A program made the position numbers and the translations under genes. The notes beneath the pieces are model-generated. The model saw nothing but the letters and a program-made list of their open reading frames with translations. It was not told the origin of the DNA and did no database searches. Below are positions 1 to 8,030 of a stretch of DNA of 64,000 nucleotides, piece by piece. The first letter of the stretch is position 1, and each line of letters begins with the position of its first letter. Origin of the DNA: Halobacteroides halobius DSM 5150 (GTDB lineage Bacteria > Bacillota > Halanaerobiia > Halobacteroidales > Halobacteroidaceae); NCBI RefSeq assembly GCF_000328625.1, contig NC_019978.1:62001-126000 (forward strand). The letters are read 5' to 3'.

Positions 1-112
1 TTATACTGAAGAATATCTAACTAGAAGTGAAGCCCAAAAAAGAGAGTATGCTATAAAACAATTAAAGCGGCAAGAGAAGTTAGATTTAATTAAGGAGGAC
101 GGCAATGACTAA
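1..112 (+). CDS. GIY-YIG endonuclease family protein (3' end only)
   Basis: Reading from base 2 gives about 36 residues ending at TAA 110-112. The tail has the form YTEEYLTRSEAQKREYAIK followed by a basic helix, which is the typical C-terminal end of small YazA/YhbQ-type GIY-YIG proteins. The catalytic GIY-YIG half lies outside the window. The stop overlaps the rsmI start by 8 bases, so the two are translationally coupled. The same yazA-rsmI neighbourhood is known in Bacillus, which supports the call. Confidence 0.75.
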   Translation, partial: YTEEYLTRSEAQKREYAIKQLKRQEKLDLIKEDGND

Positions 113-950
113 AGGGACATTGTATATATGTGGTACACCAATTGGTAATTTAAAAGATATTACTTTAAGAGCATTAGATATATTAAAAGAAGTTGATTTA
201 ATTGCTGCTGAAGATACTCGTAGGACAAGCAAGTTACTTAATTATTATGAAATTAAAACTAAGCTAACTAGTTATCATGAGCATAATGCTGATGATAAAA
301 AGAAAGAACTATTAGCTAAATTGGAAACAAATAATGATATAGCTTTGGTTTCAGATGCTGGAATGCCAGGAATTTCAGATCCAGGTTATAAGCTAGTTAA
401 ATTATTAAGAAATGAAGGGATTGAAATTAGAGTAGTCCCCGGGCCAACGGCTATGACTAGTGCTATAGTTAGTTCAGGGTTGCCTACAAATAAATTTAGT
501 TTTGAAGGTTTTTTACCTCGGAAGAAGAGTGAACGGCAAAAATATTTACAGCAATTAAAATCAGAAGAACGAACTATGATCTACTATGAAGCTCCTCATC
601 GTTTAGTTAAAACATTAAAGGATATATTAGATGTTTTAGGTAATCGTAAGATAGCAGTTTGTCGTGAGTTGACAAAGAAATTTGAAGAAGTACTTACAGA
701 GCGAGTTAGCGATTTATTAGATTACTTTAAAAATAATAAACCTCAAGGAGAAATTGTTTTAGTAGTAGAAGGGGGAAATAACGATAAATCTACAGATGAG
801 TGGAAAAGTTTATCCATTTTAGAGCATGTTAAGCAAGAAATGAAAACAGGATTAACTAAGAAAGAAGCAATCAAGGAAGTAGCTAAACTAAGGGAGTTGC
901 CTAAAAGTGAAGTTTATCAAATAGCAACTAAAATTAGAGTTAATAAATAA
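105..950 (+). CDS. rsmI: 16S rRNA (cytidine-1402 2'-O)-methyltransferase RsmI
   Basis: This 281-aa protein is a SAM-dependent tetrapyrrole-methylase-fold enzyme that, in the known family, 2'-O-methylates C1402 in the ribosomal P site. Family hallmarks are visible: GTPIGNLKDIT near residue 10, AEDTRRTSKLL near 36, the PGPTAMTSA loop near 111 and GFLPRK near 136. Length is normal. The ATG overlaps the end of the upstream GIY-YIG gene and is preceded by AAGGAGGA. The gene ends just before a strong hairpin shared with the convergent abrB-type gene. Confidence 0.95.
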   Translation: MTKGTLYICGTPIGNLKDITLRALDILKEVDLIAAEDTRRTSKLLNYYEIKTKLTSYHEHNADDKKKELLAKLETNNDIALVSDAGMPGISDPGYKLVKLLRNEGIEIRVVPGPTAMTSAIVSSGLPTNKFSFEGFLPRKKSERQKYLQQLKSEERTMIYYEAPHRLVKTLKDILDVLGNRKIAVCRELTKKFEEVLTERVSDLLDYFKNNKPQGEIVLVVEGGNNDKSTDEWKSLSILEHVKQEMKTGLTKKEAIKEVAKLRELPKSEVYQIATKIRVNK

Positions 951-980
951 AAGAGAGTGCATGATGCACTCTCTTTTATA
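951..980. terminator. Bidirectional intrinsic terminator between rsmI and the AbrB-type gene
   Basis: A perfect 11-bp stem (951-961 with 965-975) encloses a 3-base loop. It is flanked by A-rich sequence on the left and T-rich sequence on the right. It can terminate the rightward rsmI transcript and the leftward abrB transcript. Confidence 0.85.
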
Positions 981-994
981 ACTGATATCTGTTA

Positions 995-1246
995 TTAAGC
1001 AGAAACAGAATCAGCCATATCTTCTAAACAGTCCGGACAGATATTCTTCCCTTTAAAGTTTTGAATATTTCCAGCGTTACCACAGAAGATACATGCAGGT
1101 TGATATTTTTTAAGGATAATCTTTTCCTCATCGACATAAATCTCCAAAGAATCCTTATTCTCAATATTTAAAGTCCTTCTTAATTCTACAGGAATAACAA
1201 CTCTACCTAGCTCGTCCACCTTACGTACAATACCAGTTGATTTCAT
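995..1246 (-). CDS. abrB: AbrB-family transition-state regulator with C-terminal zinc-ribbon-like tail
   Basis: This 83-aa protein starts at MKSTGIVRKVDELGRVVIP, the swapped-hairpin AbrB DNA-binding domain. A longer frame exists upstream, but the ATG at 1246 has a good AAGGAGG site just before it, so I chose that start. The C-terminal part has CxxC...CxxC (CIFCG and CPDCL), probably binding zinc, in place of the usual AbrB multimerisation domain. Such AbrB proteins occur in clostridia and act as growth-phase or sporulation regulators. Position after rsmI matches Bacillus gene order. Confidence 0.88.
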   Translation of the reverse strand: MKSTGIVRKVDELGRVVIPVELRRTLNIENKDSLEIYVDEEKIILKKYQPACIFCGNAGNIQNFKGKNICPDCLEDMADSVSA

Positions 1247-1326
1247 ATTTATTTCCTCCTTATAAGATTGTAAAATAATATGTTTTTTGGGTTCATATTC
1301 CAGGTTTCGACATTTATTACATTTAA

Positions 1327-1355
1327 ATAATAACACGTATTCCAACAAAAGTCAA
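1327..1355 (-). promoter_or_regulatory. Putative sigma-A promoter of the AbrB-type gene
   Basis: On the minus strand TTGACT (1350-1355) and TATTAT (1327-1332) are separated by 17 bases. They lie about 80 bases upstream of the chosen start codon. Confidence 0.6.
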
Positions 1356-1535
1356 TAGAATGAATAAATTTTATAAAAATATTTTTTTCGACAAATTCCA
1401 TACTAGATTATACCATTATTTTCTTTTTTAGTCAATAATAAATTATCTTTTACATAACAAGGGAAACAATAATTTAAAGCAAAAGATATAAGTAGAGTAT
1501 TGTAAATTGAATTTATCAAATAAGGAGTTGATAAA

Positions 1536-2537
1536 GTGCGTGAATTAAGCTCTGGATTAAAGTCATCATTAGAAAAATTTAATGATAAATTGCAACAAAA
1601 ATATCAAAATAAATCAAATTTAACTGACCAACAATTAAAAAAGTTAATTATTCAGCACCTTGGTGACTTTAAACTGATAGAAGAATTAGCTGGTAAAGAA
1701 CTTAAAGAGTGGACAAAAAACGGGCCAATTGTAGGGGTAGATGGTTCAGTCAATACTACAGGTAAGGTCTATCCTCACTATCTTACTTTATTGCAAGCAT
1801 TAGCTAAAAGTACAACTGAGAAAGAAGTTATTAGACATGAAATTTTTAGTCCGCTAAGTGAAAAAGATAAAGAAAAGATCTTTAGAAAGTTAAGTAAAGA
1901 AGGATTAGATAATGCTCAAGAAGCAGCAGGAAAGATTAAAACATCTTTATTAGCTGCTTTGGAGGTAAAAGTAGCTTACGAGAGTATTAAACAATGTAAT
2001 CCACAATTAATTATGATGGATGGTTCGTTGATTAGATATTATTATCAAGCAGAAGAGTTATGGAAGGAGCTAGTTGATTTAGCATTAGCAGAAGATGTGT
2101 TATTAGTAGGGGTTATAGAAGAAATTGCAACTCATCAAATAAGTAAAAAATTAAAGGAGCAATTACCAGTTCAGATGAAAGAGATGTATGATAGAGAACT
2201 ATTATTTGGTTTGCTAAAGAAAGGTGAGATGTTACAGTTTAAGCCAGGAATTGATTTTAAGCCAGGTTTGGAGACTGTATTTTTAAGAAGTTCTAGTGGA
2301 CCAGGAGTAATAGGCGTAGATATCTTAAAACAACAGGCAAATAAATTAGAATTTATAAATCAAGTGATTTATTCTTTGACCCCTAAAGAAGGTAGAGGAA
2401 TCCCTATATGGCTGGATATGGTTGATGAAGAAGTAAGGATTACTAATAAAATGATGGAGTTGTTATTAAATAATTATTTGGATCCGGCTTTAAAGGAAAG
2501 ACTATTTCATTCCAAGCGTAAGGATAGGATTTATTAA
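1536..2537 (+). CDS. nurA: NurA-domain 5'-3' nuclease
   Basis: This 333-aa protein begins at GTG after AAGGAG. It contains GPIVGVDGSVNTTG near residue 66, which matches the first metal-binding aspartate of the NurA (RNase H-like) nuclease domain, and LIMMDGSLIRYYY near 160 for a further acidic motif. NurA nucleases resect DNA ends together with a HerA hexameric ATPase, usually from an adjacent gene. Here the herA-type gene is the next cellular gene in the same direction, but about 2 kb of IscB element separates them. The function in bacteria is less well studied than in archaea. Confidence 0.85.
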   Translation: MRELSSGLKSSLEKFNDKLQQKYQNKSNLTDQQLKKLIIQHLGDFKLIEELAGKELKEWTKNGPIVGVDGSVNTTGKVYPHYLTLLQALAKSTTEKEVIRHEIFSPLSEKDKEKIFRKLSKEGLDNAQEAAGKIKTSLLAALEVKVAYESIKQCNPQLIMMDGSLIRYYYQAEELWKELVDLALAEDVLLVGVIEEIATHQISKKLKEQLPVQMKEMYDRELLFGLLKKGEMLQFKPGIDFKPGLETVFLRSSSGPGVIGVDILKQQANKLEFINQVIYSLTPKEGRGIPIWLDMVDEEVRITNKMMELLLNNYLDPALKERLFHSKRKDRIY

Positions 2538-2570
2538 TTATTTGTAATCAAGCAATAGTGATATTAAGAG

Positions 2571-2686
2571 CAATTGACAATGGACAATGAACAATTTACA
2601 ATTAAACTTCAAAATCGTATAAACCCTTGATTTAGAAAGGTTTTAATGGGTTCTAATTGTCAATTGTTAATTGTAAATTAAAAGTG
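2571..2686. repeat. Palindromic AATTGACAAT-type intergenic repeat (MITE-like)
   Basis: An imperfect 20-bp inverted repeat (2584-2603 with 2655-2674, two mismatches) is made of AACAATTTACAATT-type units and encloses about 50 bases that can fold further (AACCC with GGGTT). Both arms contain internal ATTGTCAATT repeats. It resembles short non-coding interspersed repeats seen in low-GC Firmicutes. It lies between the nurA stop and the putative omega-RNA, and could be part of the inserted element or an older neighbour. Confidence 0.5.
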
Positions 2687-2704
2687 AAGCTTTATATCAA
2701 TTAA

Positions 2705-3190
2705 GTTTTAGTTTCTAAACTAACCTAACTTATAAGGAGCTATGAAACAGCTTATAAAATCCTAACTAATGCTATTTAAAGTTAGGTAAAACTGTTTCGT
2801 TGCTTTCAAGGTTAAGGGAGTGTAGAGGATAGAAATATCCTTAGCACAATGCTCTATGTTATTTGGTCAAAGAGTCTTTTAACTCTACAAGGCTTATTAT
2901 CACACCCTCGGATGTATCCTATCAGTCTTAGGTCGCAGGCAGAGCCTTGCTCTGTAAACTGCTCTGTGGTGTCAAGGAAGAACGCTTACCTAAGTTCTTA
3001 TAGAATACCTAACACCAAAGACACTTTAAGCCCCATTTGACATTGCCTATAGCAGGGTATTTACATACCCTAGCTATTGACTACATCTGGGAACTATAAC
3101 CAATGGTTATGTTCGCCAATGTACTTTAAGAGCAAGAATCTATATGATTCTGCGACAAAGAAGGGAAGTTCCCATTATGGAGGTGGCAGA
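2705..3190 (+). ncRNA. Putative omega-RNA (HEARO-like) of the IscB element
   Basis: This roughly 490-base stretch has no convincing gene and is rich in stems. CCTAACTT (2723-2730) pairs with AAGTTAGG (2779-2786). AGGATA/TATCCT (2826-2841) closes a GAAA loop. CAAGGCT pairs with AGCCTTG across about 55 bases. AGGGTAT/ATACCCT forms a hairpin at 3051-3075, and GAATC/GATTC another near 3135-3149. It runs right up to the iscB ribosome site, where HEARO/omega-RNA genes of IscB elements are known to lie. The last part (GTTCGCCAATG, then TTCTGCGACAAAG) looks like HEARO from memory. The 5' end, and therefore the guide, is not defined by sequence alone. Confidence 0.62.
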
Positions 3191-3191
3191 G

Positions 3192-4451
3192 ATGCCAAAC
3201 AAATATGCTTTTGTATTAGATAGTAAGGGCAAGCTACTTGATCCTACTAAAAGTAAAAAAGCATGGTATTTAATTAGAAAGGGTAAAGCTAGTTTAGTAG
3301 AAGAATATCCACTTATTATTAAGCTAAAAAGAGAAGTACCTAAAGACCAAGTTAATAGTGATAAGCTAATTTTAGGAATTGATGATGGTACTAAAAAGGT
3401 AGGGTTTGCTTTAGTACAGAAGTGTCAAACTAAAAATAAAGTTCTATTTAAAGCAGTAATGGAGCAACGTCAAGATGTATCTAAAAAGATGGAAGAACGT
3501 AGAGGTTATCGTAGGTATAGACGTTCTCATAAGAGATATAGACCTGCTAGATTTGATAATCGTTCCTCTAGCAAGAGAAAAGGTCGAATACCACCTAGCA
3601 TACTCCAAAAGAAACAAGCTATTTTAAGAGTAGTAAATAAATTAAAGAAGTACATTAGAATAGATAAGATAGTTTTAGAAGATGTATCAATTGATATTCG
3701 TAAATTAACAGAAGGTAGAGAACTTTATAATTGGGAGTATCAAGAGTCTAATCGACTTGATGAAAATTTAAGAAAAGCTACGCTATATCGTGATGATTGT
3801 ACTTGTCAATTATGCGGTACTACTGAAACTATGCTACACGCCCACCACATCATGCCTAGACGAGATGGTGGAGCAGATAGTATATATAATCTAATTACCT
3901 TATGTAAAGCTTGTCATAAAGATAAAGTAGATAATAATGAGTATCAGTATAAAGACCAATTTTTAGCTATTATTGACAGTAAAGAACTATCTGACTTAAA
4001 ATCAGCAAGTCATGTTATGCAAGGTAAGACTTGGTTAAGAGATAAATTATCTAAAATAGCTCAACTAGAAATTACATCAGGTGGTAATACTGCTAATAAA
4101 CGGATTGACTATGAGATAGAAAAAAGTCATAGTAATGATGCTATTTGTACTACTGGACTATTACCTGTTGATAATATTGATGATATTAAAGAGTATTATA
4201 TTAAACCTCTTAGAAAGAAGTCTAAGGCTAAAATTAAAGAATTAAAATGTTTTAGACAGCGAGATTTAGTTAAATATACTAAGAGAAATGGTGAAACTTA
4301 TACAGGCTATATTACTTCATTAAGAATTAAGAATAATAAATATAATTCTAAAGTCTGTAATTTCTCAACTTTAAAAGGTAAGATTTTTCGAGGTTATGGA
4401 TTTAGAAATTTAACTCTATTAAATAGACCTAAAGGTCTAATGATTGTTTAA
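3192..4451 (+). CDS. iscB: IscB RNA-guided nuclease (RuvC with HNH insertion)
   Basis: The start ATG at 3192 sits 5 bases after GGAGGTGG, giving 419 aa. An N-terminal PLMP-type domain (FVLDSKGKLLDP) is followed by RuvC-I LGIDDGTKKVG (D64), an Arg-rich bridge helix at 102-121 (RRGYRRYRRSHKRYRPARF), RuvC-II IVLEDVSID (E163), an HNH with CxxC (205, 208), HAHHI (216-220) and C238/C241, and RuvC-III KSHSNDAIC (H313, D316). No REC lobe is present, as expected for IscB, the ancestor of Cas9. All catalytic residues appear intact. In this family the protein is guided by an RNA encoded just upstream; such a region is present. No transposase gene is adjacent. The element lies between nurA and herA. Confidence 0.93.
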   Translation: MPNKYAFVLDSKGKLLDPTKSKKAWYLIRKGKASLVEEYPLIIKLKREVPKDQVNSDKLILGIDDGTKKVGFALVQKCQTKNKVLFKAVMEQRQDVSKKMEERRGYRRYRRSHKRYRPARFDNRSSSKRKGRIPPSILQKKQAILRVVNKLKKYIRIDKIVLEDVSIDIRKLTEGRELYNWEYQESNRLDENLRKATLYRDDCTCQLCGTTETMLHAHHIMPRRDGGADSIYNLITLCKACHKDKVDNNEYQYKDQFLAIIDSKELSDLKSASHVMQGKTWLRDKLSKIAQLEITSGGNTANKRIDYEIEKSHSNDAICTTGLLPVDNIDDIKEYYIKPLRKKSKAKIKELKCFRQRDLVKYTKRNGETYTGYITSLRIKNNKYNSKVCNFSTLKGKIFRGYGFRNLTLLNRPKGLMIV

Positions 4452-4481
4452 TAAGTATTTTTAAAAAGGGGGTGTATCTGT

Positions 4482-4519
4482 TTATAAACCTATAAGTAGT
4501 TTTAAATAGGTTTTTATAA
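4482..4519 (+). repeat. Hairpin at the probable right end of the IscB element
   Basis: AAACCTAT (4486-4493) pairs with ATAGGTTT (4506-4513), with possible extension into flanking TATA-rich bases. It lies 30 bases after the iscB stop and just before the herA start. Terminal hairpins of this kind are typical of IS200/IS605-group ends, so it may mark the right boundary. No target duplication is expected for such elements, and none was seen. Confidence 0.4.
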
Positions 4520-4531
4520 GCAGGCAAAAAG

Positions 4532-6379
4532 ATGCAAGTAGTAGGTTTAACTAATCAACAAGAAGTTTATGTAGCTTCTAAAGAACATAAATTTAGAATT
4601 AATGAAATGTTAAAGATAATGGATGGGACTTTAGATAATCCTTTAGGAGAGGTAATTGAAACCCAATCTTATAACCGTTATATTCCTTTATCAATTGATA
4701 ATAGTTTTGTAGATCAAGGAGTAATTGATTCATTAGAAAGTATAGGGTATAATATAGCTGAAGACGAAATTAATATTGCTAAGGTCAGATTATTAGAGGA
4801 AGCACCTTATCCAATTCAAACTGGTTCAATTGTAGAGACACCAGAATTTAGTGAAGTAAAAGAACTATTGATTAAAGAAGAACCACAAGATGGTTTAGTT
4901 TTAGGAGTGATTAAAGGAACAGAAGAGTTAGCTACAGGAATGGATAATAATTTAGAGGGTATTGCACCATTGCTAGAAGGAGATGAGGTAGTAGAACAAC
5001 AGGGTGTACCTTTTAACTTTAAGGTTAAGGCTATGCATCAGTATCCCCATGTAGGAATTATTGGTGGTTCAGGGTCAGGTAAATCATTTGGAATGAGGGT
5101 TATTTTAGAAGAAATGATGAAGTTAGAGATTCCAACTATTGTATTTGACCCCCATTTTGAGATGGATTTTAGTAATCCATTTCCGGGATTAGATAATAAA
5201 GATCAAAGTGAATTTGATAGTAAATTTGTCCAATATCAAATTGGTTATGATGTAGGAGTTAACTTTGAGGATCTATCAACCAAAGATCTATTAGATCTAT
5301 TGGCTGCAGCTGATAGTTTAACTAACTCAATGGTTAATGCTGTACAAAAGTTACACCAAAAGAATGATAGCTTACTTAGTTTTAAAGGCAGGTTAGATGA
5401 TTTAAAAACAGCCCAAGAGATAGGTAAGAAAAGAATTGAACGTGATTTAAAGAATGGAGCAGTAAGTGGAATAAAAAAGCAAGAGTATGAGGCCTACCAA
5501 GAATTATTGGATGCCTATGGAGATTTGCCTGCTAGTTCAGTTAATGGTTTAAGCTGGAGGTTAGGGCGTTTAGAGAGAGAAGGATTGTTTAGTCAAAGTA
5601 TTGATCAGATTGAAGCAGCAATTCGAGGTAGAAAATTGGTTGTAATTCAAGGGCCAATCTGGCTACTACAGGTTTTTGCTACTTATGTACTAGGAACTTT
5701 ATATCGTAAACGTCGTGATTATAAGGATGCTCAGTATAGACAACAAACGGCTGATTATTTTCCACCTTTTGTAATAGCAACAGATGAAGCTCATAACTTT
5801 GCTCCTAAAGGACAAGATGCTCCAGCCAATAAGATTATTAAGGAGATATCCCAAGAAGGTAGAAAGTATGGAACTTTCTTGATTTTAGCAACACAAAGAC
5901 CCACTTTGTTAAATGAAACTGTTACAGCACAGTTAAATACAAAGTTTGTCTTTAGAACAGTTAGAGCTACAGATATTGAGACGATTAAGCAAGAAACTGA
6001 TTTGACAGCTGAGGAAGCAAAAAGGCTACCTTATTTACGTTCAGGAGATACTTTTGTTTCTTCTGCAATTTTTGGAAGGACATTATCAGTTAGGATTAGA
6101 GTTGCTAAGACAACAAGTCCTCATACCGAAAATCCTTTTGATGAGTTAGAAGCTAAAACTAAAGAAAAAGATGATGAGTTATATCAAGCAATTTTTAATA
6201 GTTTACCAATTGATAGTATCAATATTTTATCTAAATTAGAAGAGATTAATGAACAACTACCTACTACTCTTGATCGGGAAAATTTATTAGAGCAGTTGGA
6301 TAAATTAGCTGAGAAAGGAAGAGTTGAGAAAAAAGCTTCTCCTTTAGGGGATCAAATTTATCAAAGAGCTTGTGAATAA
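4532..6379 (+). CDS. herA: HerA-type FtsK/HerA-superfamily ATPase (DUF87)
   Basis: This is a 615-aa protein. The N-terminal 160 residues resemble the HerA barrel domain. Walker A is GGSGSGKS at 178-185, followed by FDPHFEMDF. Walker B with DEAH lies at 418-421, followed by a sensor-like ATQRPT segment. HerA ATPases form hexamers that pump DNA and activate NurA nuclease. The partner nurA gene is upstream but separated by the IscB element. The start ATG has only a weak ribosome site (GCAGGC), unlike most genes here, which may result from the insertion. Confidence 0.85.
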   Translation: MQVVGLTNQQEVYVASKEHKFRINEMLKIMDGTLDNPLGEVIETQSYNRYIPLSIDNSFVDQGVIDSLESIGYNIAEDEINIAKVRLLEEAPYPIQTGSIVETPEFSEVKELLIKEEPQDGLVLGVIKGTEELATGMDNNLEGIAPLLEGDEVVEQQGVPFNFKVKAMHQYPHVGIIGGSGSGKSFGMRVILEEMMKLEIPTIVFDPHFEMDFSNPFPGLDNKDQSEFDSKFVQYQIGYDVGVNFEDLSTKDLLDLLAAADSLTNSMVNAVQKLHQKNDSLLSFKGRLDDLKTAQEIGKKRIERDLKNGAVSGIKKQEYEAYQELLDAYGDLPASSVNGLSWRLGRLEREGLFSQSIDQIEAAIRGRKLVVIQGPIWLLQVFATYVLGTLYRKRRDYKDAQYRQQTADYFPPFVIATDEAHNFAPKGQDAPANKIIKEISQEGRKYGTFLILATQRPTLLNETVTAQLNTKFVFRTVRATDIETIKQETDLTAEEAKRLPYLRSGDTFVSSAIFGRTLSVRIRVAKTTSPHTENPFDELEAKTKEKDDELYQAIFNSLPIDSINILSKLEEINEQLPTTLDRENLLEQLDKLAEKGRVEKKASPLGDQIYQRACE

Positions 6380-6445
6380 ATTCGAGAATAAAGAGGACTT
6401 TCAGTACTATTGTTGAATATCTTATGTTTGTAGGGAGGAATATTT

Positions 6446-7693
6446 ATGAAAGAAAAAATAAAAAACTTGTTTAAATTTTCATTTAGTCTAAAGTTTAAGT
6501 TTGTGTTGGCTGTGGTCTTTTCTTTATTGGTTGGCCCGATTGTTGCTAAATATCTAAATGGTCTAGTACAAAAGCATATTTATACTGGTTATTTATCTGG
6601 ATATTTATCAAATGTTATTAATGTAATAGTTGTCACTGGAGTTATTTTGTTTTTAACTAGACGACTAATTATTGCTCCAGTAGAAGAAGTAATAGATATA
6701 ATTGAAGGATTAGCTAAAGGGGATCTAGATAGGGAGACTATTACTGTAAGTCGAAATGATGAAATTGGTTTATTACAAACTGAAGTAAATAATATGATCA
6801 AGAATATGAATGATATGTTAGAAAAAATTGATCAAACTACTCAACAAGTAGAAAAGGTTAGCTCTGATTTGGCCGTTGCTTCTGAAGAAAGTGGTCAGAT
6901 GGCTACTCAAGCTGCAAGTGCTATCCAACAAGTAGCAAGTGGTTCAGAAAATCATGTTAAATTAATTAATGATTTAAAGAAGGAAGTACAAGAAGTTAAT
7001 GGTGATCGTGATCAAACAGATTTAACTTCAGTTAAGGATATTTCAGAGGCTGCTAAAGAAGGGACAGAGTTAGTTGATGAGGCTGTAGATACAATGCAAC
7101 AAGTTAATCAACGGATTAATCAATCAGCGGATACAGTAGAACGTTTAAATGATTTTACTACAGAGATTAGTCAGTTTGTTGATGTAATTACTAATATAGC
7201 TGAACAGACTAATCTATTAGCACTCAATGCTAGCATTGAGGCAGCTAGGGCTGGAGAGCATGGACAAGGCTTTGCTGTGGTAGCAGAAGAGATTAGAGAG
7301 TTAGCTGTAGAATCTAATGGTGCCGCTGATGATATTGTAGGATTAATTAATCGTATGCGACAACAATCAAAGAATACTGTAGAAGAAATGAAAGTAGGAA
7401 GAGAACAAGCAAATATTGGATTAAAAATTATAAATCAGGCTGATGAGATGTTTATGAGTATTAGAAATAGAGTTGATAAGTTAGATTCAGTTCTAGATAA
7501 GCTTGCTTCTTCTACAGAAGAAATGGCCAGTTTTACTGAAGAAGTCTCAGCCTCTGCTCAGGAAGTAGCTAGTGTTAGTGAAGAGCAGTCAGCTGAAGCT
7601 CAACAGACTGCAGCTATAGCAGACCAATTAGAGATAATAGTAGATGATCTGCATAAACTAGTTGTAAAGGATATAGATTTATATCAGGAGTAG
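6446..7693 (+). CDS. Methyl-accepting chemotaxis protein without large extracytoplasmic sensor
   Basis: This 415-aa protein has two hydrophobic segments (about residues 18-37 and 52-72) with only about 15 residues between them, so almost nothing is exposed outside the membrane. A HAMP domain follows ([19 protein letters not shown]...NDEIG), then a long coiled coil with the conserved receptor tip [19 protein letters not shown] and [13 protein letters not shown], where CheA/CheW bind. The signal is probably sensed in the membrane or through HAMP, or relayed by a partner. No chemotaxis genes are adjacent. SD AGGGAGGA precedes the ATG. Confidence 0.9.
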   Translation: MKEKIKNLFKFSFSLKFKFVLAVVFSLLVGPIVAKYLNGLVQKHIYTGYLSGYLSNVINVIVVTGVILFLTRRLIIAPVEEVIDIIEGLAKGDLDRETITVSRNDEIGLLQTEVNNMIKNMNDMLEKIDQTTQQVEKVSSDLAVASEESGQMATQAASAIQQVASGSENHVKLINDLKKEVQEVNGDRDQTDLTSVKDISEAAKEGTELVDEAVDTMQQVNQRINQSADTVERLNDFTTEISQFVDVITNIAEQTNLLALNASIEAARAGEHGQGFAVVAEEIRELAVESNGAADDIVGLINRMRQQSKNTVEEMKVGREQANIGLKIINQADEMFMSIRNRVDKLDSVLDKLASSTEEMASFTEEVSASAQEVASVSEEQSAEAQQTAAIADQLEIIVDDLHKLVVKDIDLYQE

Positions 7694-7697
7694 CTTC

Positions 7698-7726
7698 TTG
7701 ACAAAATAGTTATTCTTTTGTATATT
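7698..7726 (+). promoter_or_regulatory. Sigma-A promoter of the metG T-box leader
   Basis: TTGACA (7698-7703) and TATATT (7721-7726) are separated by 17 bases. They start just after the chemoreceptor stop codon and precede the T-box leader. Confidence 0.7.
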
Positions 7727-7779
7727 TTTAAGTATAGTTTATATAATAGATAATGAGATAATTTTAATATAGGATTAAA

Positions 7780-8006
7780 TGCTTTGCAAGGAAGAGTAAA
7801 TATTTAAACTAGCTACAGAGAACTAGGAGGAGCTGAGAACCTAGGTTAGTAAGAATATTGAAGATGGTCCTTAAGCTATATAGTTGAACTAGTAGTAGAC
7901 TATATCGGTTAGCTATCGTTAATAGCCTCAAAGTAGTCATCTAACGAGATGATAAATAGGGTGGTACCGCGACCTCTCGCCCCTAGCAGGGTGAGGGGAT
8001 TTTTTA
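7780..8006 (+). promoter_or_regulatory. T-box leader (probably tRNA-Met responsive) with terminator, upstream of metG
   Basis: The canonical T-box sequence AGGGTGGTACCGCG is at about 7958-7971, followed by an intrinsic terminator (CCTCTCGCCCCT with AGGGTGAGGGG, then T6). The upstream stem I region (about 7785-7880) has an AGAGAACTAGGAGGA core and GAAGATGGTCC, in which ATG (7864-7866) is the plausible specifier codon. Uncharged tRNA-Met would pair with the specifier and T-box and favour the antiterminator, raising metG expression when methionine charging falls. Confidence 0.93.
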
Positions 8007-8030
8007 ATTATAAAACTAGGGGGGTTAATA

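Noticed and set aside
2849-3040. A 63-codon open frame upstream of iscB
   Set aside because: It has no good ribosome site and no recognisable composition, and it overlaps the stem-rich region better explained as structural RNA.
3144-3191. A 16-residue longer N-terminus for IscB starting at 3144
   Set aside because: The ribosome site GGAGGTGG fits the ATG at 3192, the domain begins right there, and the upstream part overlaps the RNA hairpins.
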